A stretch of DNA of 64,000 nucleotides from the NCBI RefSeq assembly GCF_904846605.1, contig NZ_CAJHBI010000014.1, positions 1-64,000 of the forward strand, written 5' to 3'. A program made the translations under genes and the position numbers. The notes beneath the pieces were generated by a model, which did no database searches, was not told the origin of the DNA, and saw only the letters and a list, made by a program, of their open reading frames with translations. Each line of letters opens with the position of its first letter. The first letter of the stretch is position 1. This DNA comes from Psychrobacter sp. 72-O-c (GTDB lineage Bacteria > Pseudomonadota > Gammaproteobacteria > Pseudomonadales > Moraxellaceae). Of the stretch, positions 18,593-27,634 are shown one piece after another.

Positions 18593-19525
18593 ATGACCGC
18601 TCAACTTACGGTTAACAACGCTGTTTCGTTTAGCCAGTGTAAATTGCTTTATACTTCCGAGGTGCAGCAGCCGCAAGTTGAATTTTTGCAAGCGCTAGTG
18701 AGTAAGCATCAGCTGTCCTTAAGTTTAAATACTGAGCTGATATCCGGTAAGCTCAACCAAAAACATCGAGAGCAACTGAGTGCGGAGGCTACTCAGCCTA
18801 TTCTATTATTAGATGATAAAAATAAGCTGTCGTGGCTCAGTAACGGTCTAAGTGTCGCGCCTGAATGGGACAAGCTACAACGCCGCGTGGTCAGCGCAGG
18901 TCGTAAATCCGAGCTATTATTACAAGCAGCAAAAATTAGCGCTGATAGTTATGTGATTGATGCGACAGCAGGTTTTGGTCATGACAGCTTAATATTGGCC
19001 AGTACTGGCGCGCAAGTGATTATGCTTGAGCAGCAACCTTTGATCGCATTACTATTGCTCGCTGAACGTGAGCGTATGAGTACCCAGCCGAATTGGCAAA
19101 AGCTGATGTCACGTTTGCATATTATTAATATCGATGCGCTCAGTTATTTTGCGCATCGCCAAGATATTACTACGCTTAAAACTACAGATGCCGTTAATAA
19201 TGTTGATAAAAAGAGCATTGATGTGGTGTATTTAGATCCGATGTTTCCAGAGGACAGCTATCAAGACAGTAAAACGGGTAAAGGTGCCAAAGTTGGTAAG
19301 CATATGCAAGCGTTACACTATTTAGCTTGTCCACCAACGTTAGCTGAAGAGCAGCAATTGCTAAAAAGTGCTCAGATGTTGGTCAGTAGCAATGTGATTG
19401 ATAATATTAAACAGCAGGGCCGCGTTATCGTTAAGCGTCCACAGTATGCGCCATTATTTGCTCATCAAACGCCTGATGATAGCTGGCAGAATGAAGCCGT
19501 ACGCTTTGATGGCTATTTTGTATAG
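18593..19525 (+). CDS. rsmJ: 16S rRNA m2G1516 methyltransferase RsmJ
   Basis: A 310-residue class I SAM-dependent methyltransferase that methylates N2 of G1516 in the small-subunit rRNA. The SAM-binding motif is VIDATAGFGHDSLILAS at about residue 121, with the acidic loop MLEQQPLIA after it. The catalytic segment is VVYLDPMFPE, close to the D/N-P-P-Y-type motif of N-methyltransferases. The N-terminal ~100 residues carry the family-specific RRVVSAGRKSELLLQAA junction. A Lys/Asp-rich insertion (about residues 192-205) lies before the catalytic motif. The 3' end of the gene merges into a dispersed repeat, and the stop codon lies at its edge. Confidence 0.92.
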   Translation: MTAQLTVNNAVSFSQCKLLYTSEVQQPQVEFLQALVSKHQLSLSLNTELISGKLNQKHREQLSAEATQPILLLDDKNKLSWLSNGLSVAPEWDKLQRRVVSAGRKSELLLQAAKISADSYVIDATAGFGHDSLILASTGAQVIMLEQQPLIALLLLAERERMSTQPNWQKLMSRLHIINIDALSYFAHRQDITTLKTTDAVNNVDKKSIDVVYLDPMFPEDSYQDSKTGKGAKVGKHMQALHYLACPPTLAEEQQLLKSAQMLVSSNVIDNIKQQGRVIVKRPQYAPLFAHQTPDDSWQNEAVRFDGYFV

Positions 19526-19575
19526 CCTCTGTCACGCGTGTGAACAGCAAGCGAAAAATTTCATTAGCCTTGCGG
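19519..19575 (+). repeat. Partial copy of a dispersed hairpin repeat at the rsmJ 3' end
   Basis: The segment GCCTCTGTCACGCGTGTGAA and the following AACAGCAAGCG resemble the central part of the longer repeats near 44.7 kb and 46.4 kb (there GCCTCTGTCCCGCTTGCGAA and the following ACAGCACGCC). The similarity begins just at the rsmJ stop codon. Only the loop portion is convincing; the inverted arms are degraded. Confidence 0.5.
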
Positions 19576-19661
19576 GTTTATATGCGGTATTTATTTTATT
19601 TAGTATTCACTATAACCTTCTATTTTCAGTATGCTTTTACTTTTAGCTTTAACATAAGTTA

Positions 19662-20624
19662 ATGCCTCATTATGACAACAACGCTATGACTACTACAACG
19701 TCCGCCATCACACGTAAAGAAAAAATCCACGCCTATATGCAGTTGACGCGCTTTGATAAGCCTGTCGGGATTGAGCTGCTATTGTGGCCGACGCTATGGG
19801 GAGTATTACTCGCAGCGATGGGTCAAGCCCAGCTGCAAGGCTCAAGTGCGGGTCTACCAAGCTTAAAGGTGTTCGTTGTTTTTGCGTTAGGTGCAATTTT
19901 GATGCGAGCAGCAGGTTGCGCGATTAATGATTTTGCGGATCGTAAAGTAGACGGTCATGTGACTCGTACTAAAGGTCGACCGTTAGCAGATGGTCGCTTA
20001 TCTGGCAAAGAAGCTATTGCGACATTTTTAGTATTAGTCGCACTAAGCGCCAGTTTATTATTGTTTTTACCGATTCAAGTTTTTTATTGGTCACTTGGAG
20101 CGGTGGTTTTAGCCTTTATTTATCCCTTTATGAAACGTTTCACCCATTTGCCGCAAGTGTTTTTAGCGGCCGCTTTTGGCTGGGCGATACCAATGGCCTA
20201 TGTGGCGATAACGGGTGCCACTGATATCTGGTGCTGGTTATTATTTTTGGCTTATATGTGCTGGACAGTGGCTTATGACACTCAATATGCGATGGCTGAT
20301 CGGGAAGAGGATCTAAAAATCGGGGTTAAGTCCACAGCGATATTATTTGGTCGTTATGATGTGGTGATTGTCTCGGTATTACAAAGTTTATTTCTACTAA
20401 TAATGGGCTTGGTGTTGTGGCATTACTTTGCGCCAACCAGTTTAGGTATTACGCCTATATTTGGATTGGCTTTAGTAGCAATGATGTTTGCCAAACAAAA
20501 TAGCGCCTGTGCCAGTCGCCAAGCTGCAGACTGTTTTCAAGCATTTTTAGCCAATATCTGGGTAGGACGTTATGTTTTTGCCTTGGTCGCTATATCCTGT
20601 TTATGGACAACTTTTAATGGATAA
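19662..20624 (+). CDS. ubiA: 4-hydroxybenzoate polyprenyltransferase
   Basis: A 320-residue membrane-bound prenyltransferase that attaches the polyprenyl tail to 4-hydroxybenzoate in ubiquinone biosynthesis. The two Asp-rich Mg-diphosphate motifs are [11 protein letters not shown] (about residue 88) and [17 protein letters not shown] (about residue 205). About eight membrane segments are present, and the N-terminal [23 protein letters not shown] is typical of bacterial UbiA. An alternative ATG at 19686, eight codons in, would give a length closer to the family norm. The 3' end overlaps the start of the DUF4112 gene by eight bases, indicating translational coupling. No ubiC is adjacent. Confidence 0.95.
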   Translation: MPHYDNNAMTTTTSAITRKEKIHAYMQLTRFDKPVGIELLLWPTLWGVLLAAMGQAQLQGSSAGLPSLKVFVVFALGAILMRAAGCAINDFADRKVDGHVTRTKGRPLADGRLSGKEAIATFLVLVALSASLLLFLPIQVFYWSLGAVVLAFIYPFMKRFTHLPQVFLAAAFGWAIPMAYVAITGATDIWCWLLFLAYMCWTVAYDTQYAMADREEDLKIGVKSTAILFGRYDVVIVSVLQSLFLLIMGLVLWHYFAPTSLGITPIFGLALVAMMFAKQNSACASRQAADCFQAFLANIWVGRYVFALVAISCLWTTFNG

Positions 20625-21282
20625 ATTACGTAAATCACCAAAGCGACAGTCCACCCAGACATCATTAAATGAGCGATCAGTCAGTTATCAGCTCAACCTT
20701 AATGAGCAAGGTTTGACGCGTGAGCAGGTTATTACTACTGAGCGCAAATTAGCCAAGTTTGCCAACGCGATGGATTCAGTAGTACGTATTCCCTTTACCA
20801 AACAAGGCATCGGTGCAGATGCGGCCTTGTCAACGATACCATTAATGGGTGACTTAGCAGGACTTGCTCTGACAAGCTATGCTTTTATATTAGGTCGTCA
20901 ATTGGGTGTGCCAGTAAGCAAGATGACTCCTGCGGTCAGACTGGCATTAATTGATATGGTGGTTGGCGTTATTCCGGGAATTGGCACGTTGCTGGATATT
21001 TTTATTCGCCCTAGTCGTAAAACTCTTAGCATTGTCCATCAGCATATACACGATGAATATGGCATCACTGAGACGACTCATATGGATCGTCCCTTTTTGC
21101 ATCAACAGTTAGAGGATAAGCAGCGTAGCAGTCGTTTTTGGCGTTATCCAATTGCTGCTTGGTTGTATCTGCACATACCTGATATTTTAGGTCTGATAGT
21201 CATTGCGATTATCGGTTGGGGGCTCTGGGCAGCGATTAGTTGGTTGATTGGCGCTTTTGGCAGATTGACGGGGTTTGGTTAA
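20617..21282 (+). CDS. DUF4112 family membrane protein
   Basis: A 221-residue protein. The start at ATG 20617 is chosen because it overlaps the ubiA stop (ATGGATAA), the common coupled arrangement; an upstream ATG at 20572 lies inside ubiA. A polar N-terminus leads to the DUF4112 core: [24 protein letters not shown], then [17 protein letters not shown] and a [15 protein letters not shown] segment. These are two hydrophobic helical hairpins. A last hydrophobic segment (about residues 185-215) closes the protein. The function of the family is unknown. The stop codon overlaps that of the convergent lipoprotein gene. Confidence 0.85.
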   Translation: MDKLRKSPKRQSTQTSLNERSVSYQLNLNEQGLTREQVITTERKLAKFANAMDSVVRIPFTKQGIGADAALSTIPLMGDLAGLALTSYAFILGRQLGVPVSKMTPAVRLALIDMVVGVIPGIGTLLDIFIRPSRKTLSIVHQHIHDEYGITETTHMDRPFLHQQLEDKQRSSRFWRYPIAAWLYLHIPDILGLIVIAIIGWGLWAAISWLIGAFGRLTGFG

Positions 21283-21935
21283 GGTTGAGTGACGACTTCA
21301 GCTTCGGCACTAATAGCATCAAAGCCAGTCACTTTGTTATTTTGCATTAAGTCTACGGTACTACCACCGCCATGACTGATAAGCTCAATACTGCCGTCTT
21401 TTGAACGATAAGTTGGGTTGTTACCTTGTCCTTCTGGGGCGCTAAGGGTCATTTTTGGTCTATTTGGTAAAGTCACGATAGCGTTAAGTACGCCTGTCGC
21501 TGAGGTTTCAAAGACTACAGATAATGCATCACCCGCGGCACTTCGATATTTAACGTCGGTGATTTGTGTGTCTTTTATGGCTTGCTCTCGGTTTGGTGTG
21601 GTGGTTTCGGTATTGCCGTCAGCACCAATATTGTTCTCAAGCTGGGTGAGACTAATATCTCGCTCATTCTCTACTGCTAATTCTGTGGCGCTTTGCTCGA
21701 CTATTATGTCATCATCTGTATTTTGGGGATCACTAACGCTAGTCGTAACAGAAGTACTTTGGACGCCTGTTTCCGTTTGAGTCTCAACAGCAGTCTCAGA
21801 GTCGGGTGTCTTTTGGCAAGCGCTCAAAGTAAGAAAGCCACATAGACTTAAGAGAACAACAGGAAAAATGCGAAAATAAGATTTGGGTGCTAATGAGGTG
21901 GCAAGGCTAGTTTTCATAGAAGGGTTGGTTTTCAT
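21279..21935 (-). CDS. Putative lipoprotein of unknown function
   Basis: A 218-residue protein with a signal sequence, lipobox LTLSAC near residue 40, then a Thr/Glu/Asp-rich acidic linker of ~80 residues. The C-terminal domain contains VKYRSAAGDALSVVFETSA, TLPNRPKMTLSAPEGQG and an ELISHGGGSTVDL segment. This resembles the small MliC-like beta-barrel fold (membrane-bound lysozyme inhibitor), with its typical Y.S.DG..I.L and G...... pattern. The MliC link is an inference. Starts at 21935, 21917 or an upstream TTG at 21977 are all possible; none has a clear ribosome site. Confidence 0.7.
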   Translation of the reverse strand: MKTNPSMKTSLATSLAPKSYFRIFPVVLLSLCGFLTLSACQKTPDSETAVETQTETGVQSTSVTTSVSDPQNTDDDIIVEQSATELAVENERDISLTQLENNIGADGNTETTTPNREQAIKDTQITDVKYRSAAGDALSVVFETSATGVLNAIVTLPNRPKMTLSAPEGQGNNPTYRSKDGSIELISHGGGSTVDLMQNNKVTGFDAISAEAEVVTQP

Positions 21936-22017
21936 AAAGAAACGGTTAGTGATTAAAATGCCTTTATTTAAGCACAATCGAGAGAGAGGAACAATCTATC
22001 CTTCTATCTTTTTACCT

Positions 22018-22443
22018 TTAAGTGCTGACGGTAATGATCAGCCTTCGTTGACCGCCATGATCTCTATGCTCACATAAGTAAATACCTTGCCAAGTCCCGA
22101 GTCCCAACACGCCATTCACAAGTGGTACGGTTAAACTCACTCCAAACATCATACTTTTGAAATGAGCTGGCAGATCATCGGAGCCCTCAAACGTATGGCG
22201 ATATTCTGGCTGATTGGCGGGCGCGATCTTATTTAGCCAGTCTTCGGCATCCAATCTCACATCGGGATCTGCATTTTCATTGATAGCCAGACTTGCCGAG
22301 GTATGCTGTAAGAATAGATGCACTAAACCAGCTTCTGTTTTACTAGGTATTAGCTCGCGAATGGCATCCCGAATCAACGAGGTAATGACGTGAATACCGC
22401 GCGTGTGGGGAGGGAGAGTTAAGGTGATTTGCTGATAAGGCAT
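22018..22443 (-). CDS. yjbQ: YjbQ family protein (UPF0047)
   Basis: A 141-residue protein of the widespread YjbQ/UPF0047 family, which forms small trimeric beta-structured proteins and has been associated with a weak thiamine-phosphate synthase activity. Conserved elements: LFLQHTSASLAINENADPDVR (family signature, about residues 45-65), RHTFEGSDDLPAHFKS, and the C-terminal GTWQGIYLCEHRDHGGQRRL with conserved His and Arg. The start at 22443 is chosen over an upstream ATG inside mnmC because it gives the family length and N-terminus. It lies 52 bases after mnmC and is probably cotranscribed with it. Confidence 0.9.
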   Translation of the reverse strand: MPYQQITLTLPPHTRGIHVITSLIRDAIRELIPSKTEAGLVHLFLQHTSASLAINENADPDVRLDAEDWLNKIAPANQPEYRHTFEGSDDLPAHFKSMMFGVSLTVPLVNGVLGLGTWQGIYLCEHRDHGGQRRLIITVST

Positions 22444-22495
22444 CAGATAGTTCTCACTGTTGGCTGAAGTAAACCTATAAGTTAGCTTTGAAGAG

Positions 22496-24691
22496 TTAGA
22501 CCAGTGGCGTTTGTAAACGCGCACGATTTGGTAAAAGTCGTGCCAGCATCGCAGCAGACAACGGTGCAAAGTCTCCTGTCATCATATCAGCCAGCGCTTC
22601 TGCACAAATAGGGGCAAAGGCATAACCTTTCGCACCCATTGCGGACAATGTCCATATTCGTTTGCTTTGTGCTAACCGCCCGACCATTGGATGATAATCA
22701 GGCGTTTGCGTCCGGATGCCAGCACGTCCTTGCCATAAGCCAGTATCCGTTGGAATAACTGCATCCAGCTCAGGGATATCCATAACCAGCTTATCCCGGT
22801 TTTGCTGGTGTTCTTGACTGCGGATATCGGTATCAGTGTCATTACGCACGAAGCTTGCACCGAGTAAAATCTGCTGTTGACCCTCGAAGACGTTGTTTAA
22901 TTTAGCATCACCGATTTGACCCATAAATGGGGCGCAGTAACCGCTATATTTGACTGGTAATTTGGGCAAATTAGTACGTTGTTCAGCGGTCGGGGTGAAC
23001 CAAGACAATTGACCACGAATCTTACGGCAATCAAAAATACGACCATCTAATTGGTGGCTTTCATAGGCTGCACAGATGACTAAGTTATCAGCTTGGATTG
23101 TAATAACCTCAGCTTCTTGTGAGACATCATTTTCTACATCTTTGCGTTTAGCGGTAGGTTTATGACCAACCATAGATTTATGACCGGAAACAGAAACCTG
23201 CGCCTCAGTTTCATCGATCTGTGTGACAGCCAATTGCTCAAAGGTAATCATGGGATGTTCAAGTATCACCTCTTTCAGCGCTTGCGGATTGACTAATCCT
23301 GATTGCGGCAGATATAAATTTTCAGACAAGTCTTGCTGGACTAAACCTGTCGTTTTTTGTGCTTGTGCGTCCGATAGTGTGGTTGCCATCTCATTAGGAT
23401 AGTCCGCAATCTGCTCAGTACCGATATTAGCTTTTACCAATAAATCGAGGGCGCCAGTTGGTTCAAGTACGGGCGCTATGTTTCCTTTTATAGCGTTATC
23501 ATTGAGCTGGCGATATAGTCTGCTGCTGTAAAGATAGCCTATGGTATGTAGATGATCATCGACATGATGAATAGGGGTCATTTTTGGCGCGAGGAGGGCG
23601 CGTGGATTGCCGGAGGCCCCTGATAGTGGGGCTGTTTTATCCAGTAGCGTCACTTTAATACCACGGTTAGCAAGTGACCATGCGGTTAATAATCCAGAGA
23701 CGCCAGCGCCGACGATCACCGTATGATTGGGCTTATCTGATACTGACGGCTTAGCGTCATTTTTAGCTTCGGCTTTAACCGAATTATTGGCGGCAGTTAA
23801 AGTATCTGGTGTTATAGCGTCCCTCATAACCGCAGTTAGCATCTCGTTCTTAGGGCCAAAACCTGCTACTTTTTTAATCTCAAAGCCACTATTTTGCAAT
23901 GCTTTTTTGACGATACCAGCGCAGCTATAGGTCGCTGCCGTAGTACCAGATACTGATAGGCGCTCTATTTGTGTGAATATCGAATCACCCCACAATGCAC
24001 TATTACAAGAGGGTGCAAACCCATCTAAGAACCAGGCATCAATGTGGGCGGTTTTTTGGTTAGATATTATTGGGTTTAATTTAGCCAAACTGTCAGCGGC
24101 ATCACCGAGCCAAATATCAACGGTTAAGTTGTCGTTAATAAAGTTAAGTCGATGACAGCCTGCGATAAGAGTGGGATAAGAGGCCAACAGTTGCTGCATA
24201 ATATCTGCCAATTCAGGCGCCCGCTGTGCCCATAATGCTAGTATCTGCGTTAAATCTTCATGCGCTATAGGATATTTTTCAGTGGTAATAAGATGCAAAC
24301 GTGCCGTGGCTAACTGCGGATGCGTCGCACGCAGTTGTCGCCAAAGTTGCCATACTGCCAATAAGTTAAGTCCCGTACCAAACCCTAACTCAGCAATAGT
24401 AAAGCACTGCTGCGGGGCTAAATTTGCCAAGCGCTCTGGTAGTTGGTTGCATTGAAGAAAGACATAACGCGACTCTGCTAAACCGTCAGTATGAGAAAAG
24501 TACACATCACCAAACTCACCGGATACCGGTACCATATTGCCGGTATCATCTATTTGCCAATTAATGTTAGCAGGTTTGATCGCAGCAGATTGGTTGATAT
24601 GGGACTGCTCAGCGGTCTTTAACTGAGCGGCTGGCTGGCTGGGGGTGCGGCGAGCATTGACAAGTGCAGGAGTGGGTTTAGACATAGACAA
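22496..24691 (-). CDS. mnmC: Bifunctional tRNA modification enzyme MnmC
   Basis: A 731-residue two-domain enzyme that completes the mnm5(s2)U34 modification of the tRNA wobble position. The N-terminal half (to about residue 310) is the SAM-dependent methyltransferase ([20 protein letters not shown], then [18 protein letters not shown]). The C-terminal half starts with the FAD-binding motif [20 protein letters not shown] at about residue 325 and carries [15 protein letters not shown] and the terminal [18 protein letters not shown] of DAO-type oxidases, which removes the carboxymethyl group. The size exceeds the usual ~660 owing to a Ser/Thr/Lys-rich N-terminal extension and a polar insertion near residue 505. 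It is followed by yjbQ. Confidence 0.95.
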   Translation of the reverse strand: MSMSKPTPALVNARRTPSQPAAQLKTAEQSHINQSAAIKPANINWQIDDTGNMVPVSGEFGDVYFSHTDGLAESRYVFLQCNQLPERLANLAPQQCFTIAELGFGTGLNLLAVWQLWRQLRATHPQLATARLHLITTEKYPIAHEDLTQILALWAQRAPELADIMQQLLASYPTLIAGCHRLNFINDNLTVDIWLGDAADSLAKLNPIISNQKTAHIDAWFLDGFAPSCNSALWGDSIFTQIERLSVSGTTAATYSCAGIVKKALQNSGFEIKKVAGFGPKNEMLTAVMRDAITPDTLTAANNSVKAEAKNDAKPSVSDKPNHTVIVGAGVSGLLTAWSLANRGIKVTLLDKTAPLSGASGNPRALLAPKMTPIHHVDDHLHTIGYLYSSRLYRQLNDNAIKGNIAPVLEPTGALDLLVKANIGTEQIADYPNEMATTLSDAQAQKTTGLVQQDLSENLYLPQSGLVNPQALKEVILEHPMITFEQLAVTQIDETEAQVSVSGHKSMVGHKPTAKRKDVENDVSQEAEVITIQADNLVICAAYESHQLDGRIFDCRKIRGQLSWFTPTAEQRTNLPKLPVKYSGYCAPFMGQIGDAKLNNVFEGQQQILLGASFVRNDTDTDIRSQEHQQNRDKLVMDIPELDAVIPTDTGLWQGRAGIRTQTPDYHPMVGRLAQSKRIWTLSAMGAKGYAFAPICAEALADMMTGDFAPLSAAMLARLLPNRARLQTPLV

Positions 24692-24731
24692 TCACGCCCG
24701 ATAAATAAATAAGCAACAAATAATAGCGTTT

Positions 24732-25202
24732 CTACCAGCGTTCACGGCGGACAAAAACCAGCCACGAGATAAAAATACCAACCAATAGGCTAATCAGTAC
24801 TGTAAAAGCACCGTACAAAAACAGTTGGCCTTTACTCTCGTATATTAAAACACTCACTTGTGTTTGTAAGTCATTGACTTGTCGCTGTAGCTGAGCATTG
24901 CGACTGAGAAGATCTTGATTGGCGGCTGATAACGCTTTGTTTGACGGTTGCAACTGTGACGCTAAAGTGTTGGTAGCTGGCATTGTTGAGTTTAGCGTTG
25001 AATACGGCAATGATTGAGAGCTATTAGTTTGACCCGCGACAGGTGGTGTTGCTGCTGAATCAACGGCTGGATCGGTAGCCGTCACTGTTGGCGCCGCTTG
25101 CACCGATATAGTAGCCATTAGAATAATGCTAGCAAGGCTGCTTTGATAGCGACGACTTTTTAATGGCTTTGATGTTTTTAATAACGATGACAGCTGATTC
25201 AC
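24732..25202 (-). CDS. Small coiled-coil membrane protein with signal peptide
   Basis: A 156-residue protein. A basic N-terminus and hydrophobic stretch ending ISVQAAPT look like a signal peptide (cleavage near residue 36). A Thr/Ser/Pro/Ala-rich linker follows, then a predicted coiled coil (about residues 88-118, NKALSAANQDLLSRNAQLQR) and a C-terminal membrane helix with a basic end (WLVFVRRERW). The organisation, periplasmic coiled coil plus C-terminal anchor, is reminiscent of bacterial SH3-domain/TMH proteins without the SH3 part. The start is GTG at 25202, overlapping the preceding YciI-like gene by four bases (GTGA), so it is translationally coupled. No family assigned. Confidence 0.65.
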   Translation of the reverse strand: MNQLSSLLKTSKPLKSRRYQSSLASIILMATISVQAAPTVTATDPAVDSAATPPVAGQTNSSQSLPYSTLNSTMPATNTLASQLQPSNKALSAANQDLLSRNAQLQRQVNDLQTQVSVLIYESKGQLFLYGAFTVLISLLVGIFISWLVFVRRERW

Positions 25203-25564
25203 GATGCCGCGACCTTATCTGATGTTTCACTTGAGGTCTGGTTTGAAATTGGGTCAGTAGGTGTGGGTAATACTTGTATAAACGGCTTGATATCCACATG
25301 ACTATACACCCCGTCGCGCAAGTAAGGCTCAGCGTTTGCCCACGCTTGCGCCGCATCAAGAGACTCAAAATCAGCAATGACAATACTACCTGACATTTCT
25401 GTCATAGCGCCTTGATCATGCTTGATTGGGGTTGGCCCTGCGATAACTAACCGATGCTCGCGACTCAATACTTGTAGACGCTCAAGATGTTCGGAGCGCG
25501 TAATTTTCCGCTGCGCGCTGCTATTTGCAACGTCATAACCAATGATGGCAAATAAAGACATCAT
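25199..25564 (-). CDS. YciI-like family protein
   Basis: A 121-residue soluble protein of the YciI (DCP1-like) dimeric alpha-beta barrel family. The core runs from FAIIGYDVANS through RSEHLERLQVL to AGPTPIKHD, SIVIADFESLDAAQAWANAEPYLRDGVY and VDIKPFIQV. It keeps the conserved His in RSEHL and the AGP turn. The C-terminal ~25 residues are a polar tail beyond the usual ~98-residue domain. Two ATG codons are in tandem at the start. It lies upstream of and overlaps the coiled-coil membrane protein gene; yciB (septation protein) is the next gene upstream, a pairing also common in related bacteria. Confidence 0.88.
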   Translation of the reverse strand: MMSLFAIIGYDVANSSAQRKITRSEHLERLQVLSREHRLVIAGPTPIKHDQGAMTEMSGSIVIADFESLDAAQAWANAEPYLRDGVYSHVDIKPFIQVLPTPTDPISNQTSSETSDKVAAS

Positions 25565-25709
25565 ACTTCCTCAATAAGTGGTAAAAACAAAGAATAAACA
25601 ATCACGTTTAGTAAAAATAACATCATTTAACGCTCAATCATTATCGCTGTTAGCGTATCAAAAACATCTTTTTTCTTATATAAAATATTGGAAGCAAAGC
25701 CACCAACTG

Positions 25710-26261
25710 TTACTTGGCTGTTTTATCAGTCAGCGCCGGATTTAGATGCTTTTTTAATAGCGCGAATTGGACAACAACGAACACCAGCATAATTGGAATC
25801 CAGCCATAGGTCTTGAAGTTAATCCATGCTTCATCCGACATGGTAAATGCCGTGATATAATGTAGCAAACCCATGAATGCAAAAAACAGTGCCCAAACGA
25901 CTGTTAGCTTTTTCCAGCCACTCATCGATAAGGTAAATACCTCTTTCATTGCCAGTTGCATGAGGGGTTTATTAATAGCCGCACTGACCAACAGTGTTAC
26001 GGCAAAAATGCCGTTAATAATCGGTGACTTCCAACGCAAGTAAATGTCATCACGCAGTAGCAACGTACCGCCGCAAAAGACGATAGTTAATAACAGTACG
26101 ACCCATTGTTGCTTATCAAATTTACCTTTTTGACGTACGAAATGAATGACATAAATGATGATAGTGGCAACTAACAACGCGCCTGCCGCTGCCAAAATAC
26201 CGTGGGTACGGGCAGCAATAAAAAAAGCAATTAAGGGAATGAAGTCTAGTAAGGCTTTCAT
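25710..26261 (-). CDS. yciB: Inner membrane septation protein YciB (IspZ)
   Basis: A 183-residue integral membrane protein with five hydrophobic segments. The start MKALLDFIPLIAFFIAA at 26261 is the canonical N-terminus; a TTG seven codons upstream also opens the frame but is unlikely. Family signatures are RWKSPIINGIFAVTLL and WKKLTVVWALFFAFMGLLHY, followed by NFKTYGW. The homologue is a conserved envelope protein linked to cell-envelope synthesis and division (called intracellular septation protein A in Shigella). It is followed after a ~145-base spacer by the YciI-like gene. Confidence 0.93.
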   Translation of the reverse strand: MKALLDFIPLIAFFIAARTHGILAAAGALLVATIIIYVIHFVRQKGKFDKQQWVVLLLTIVFCGGTLLLRDDIYLRWKSPIINGIFAVTLLVSAAINKPLMQLAMKEVFTLSMSGWKKLTVVWALFFAFMGLLHYITAFTMSDEAWINFKTYGWIPIMLVFVVVQFALLKKHLNPALTDKTAK

Positions 26262-26492
26262 AGCAAATGGGATGTCCAACAAAAACGTATGGGGTAGTTT
26301 ACACGTCTACTGCGCCAAAAAAAAGCAATCAGCACTATAATCGCTTTATATAACAGGCTTATATAAAAAATCTTATAATTACTACCTATAATCATGGTCT
26401 CCAATATTTACTAGACGGCTATTTTTATTCATTCTATTGTTAACAGTATTATCAGCTGTTCTACCGTGCTCAAAAACCTTAAGGCCAACTTT

Positions 26493-27374
26493 ATGAAAAT
26501 TGACTTACATTGCCACAGTACTCGCTCTGATGGTACTTATGCACCAGCGGACGTAGTGCAGCGCGCACATGCAGCAGGAGTCACTGTATTGGCACTGACC
26601 GATCACGATACTTTATTAGGTATTGATGAAGCAAGAGCTGCTGCCGAAGCGTGCAATATGCAGCTTATTAACGGGGTTGAGATTAGCTGTGAGCATACCC
26701 TTAATGGTGGCTATGGTAAAAATAAATCTACCAATAAAATTATCCATGTGTTGGGACTGGACTTTACCGACCGTGCACAGATGCATGAAACCTTACAACA
26801 ATTGCAAGACAGTCGTGCGAATCGAGGTCAACGTATTGCTGAAAAGCTCAGTGAGTTGCTAGAGCTTGATTATGATGAGCTATGGCAAGAAATTTGTGCG
26901 AAGGCAAGCAATAATCCGCAAGCGGTTGGGCGTGCTCATATAGGGCAAGTGCTATACGAGCGTGGGTTGGTCAAAACCGTTCAAAAAGCTTTTGATAAAT
27001 ATTTGGCCGATAATAAGCCTGCGTATGTGGCGATTGAAGCGTTAAGTATGCAACGTGGTATTGAGCTGATTCATGCTTGCGGTGGTAAGGCAGTGTTAGC
27101 GCATCCAACACGCTATCAGCTTTCAGCAACACGGGTACGTAAGCTTATTGAAGAGTTTGCCCAGCTGGGCGGCGATGCTTGTGAGCTGCCTGCCAATAGT
27201 GAGCCGCTTAGTACTCGCAGAATGGTTGATCGCACTATCGCTGAGCATGAGCTGGTTACGTCGATTGGTAGTGATTTTCATGGTAGTAATATGCCGTGGC
27301 GACGTATTGGCGATGTACCGACTTTGGCCCCCGAACAGCAAGGGGTCTGGCAGTCCTTTAATATTCTGTCGTAA
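26493..27374 (+). CDS. PHP-domain phosphoesterase (RNase AM / nucleoside 3',5'-bisphosphate phosphatase, YciV type)
   Basis: A 293-residue cytosolic enzyme. The start at ATG 26493 (MKIDLHCHSTRSDGT) is chosen over a GTG at 26466 because AAGG lies ten bases before it. The PHP motifs are complete: DLHCHSTRSDG, ALTDHD near residue 40, GVEISCEH near residue 65, GRAHIGQ, KAVLAHPTRY and a terminal SDFHG. The family removes 3'-phosphate from 3',5'-bisphosphonucleotides, and the E. coli homologue also trims 5' ends of rRNA precursors. A flexible insertion (YGKNKSTNK) follows the third motif. Often sits near yciO/trp genes; here it is divergent from yciB. Confidence 0.9.
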   Translation: MKIDLHCHSTRSDGTYAPADVVQRAHAAGVTVLALTDHDTLLGIDEARAAAEACNMQLINGVEISCEHTLNGGYGKNKSTNKIIHVLGLDFTDRAQMHETLQQLQDSRANRGQRIAEKLSELLELDYDELWQEICAKASNNPQAVGRAHIGQVLYERGLVKTVQKAFDKYLADNKPAYVAIEALSMQRGIELIHACGGKAVLAHPTRYQLSATRVRKLIEEFAQLGGDACELPANSEPLSTRRMVDRTIAEHELVTSIGSDFHGSNMPWRRIGDVPTLAPEQQGVWQSFNILS

Positions 27375-27634
27375 TTTAAAATTTTTATAATCTAAAAGGT
27401 GATAAGATTTAGTTAAGGTTAAATCTTACTAATTAATTAATTTAAAAATATGCCTCACCATTTAATGTACAGGTTAATGCACAGGTTGACGCATAAGACA
27501 GTAAAGCGGATTGATAGTTACCATAAAACTTGCGATAGTAAATGCACTATTTAAAGTAAGCCAGAATCTGAGAGAGCCTAAGATAGATAGAGTCTTGACT
27601 CGACCTTAACAACTCATCACGTGGTAGCGCATAC

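Noticed and set aside
22444..22569. Longer version of yjbQ starting inside mnmC.
   Set aside because: The extra 42 residues are out of family and overlap mnmC coding; the ATG at 22443 gives the canonical protein.
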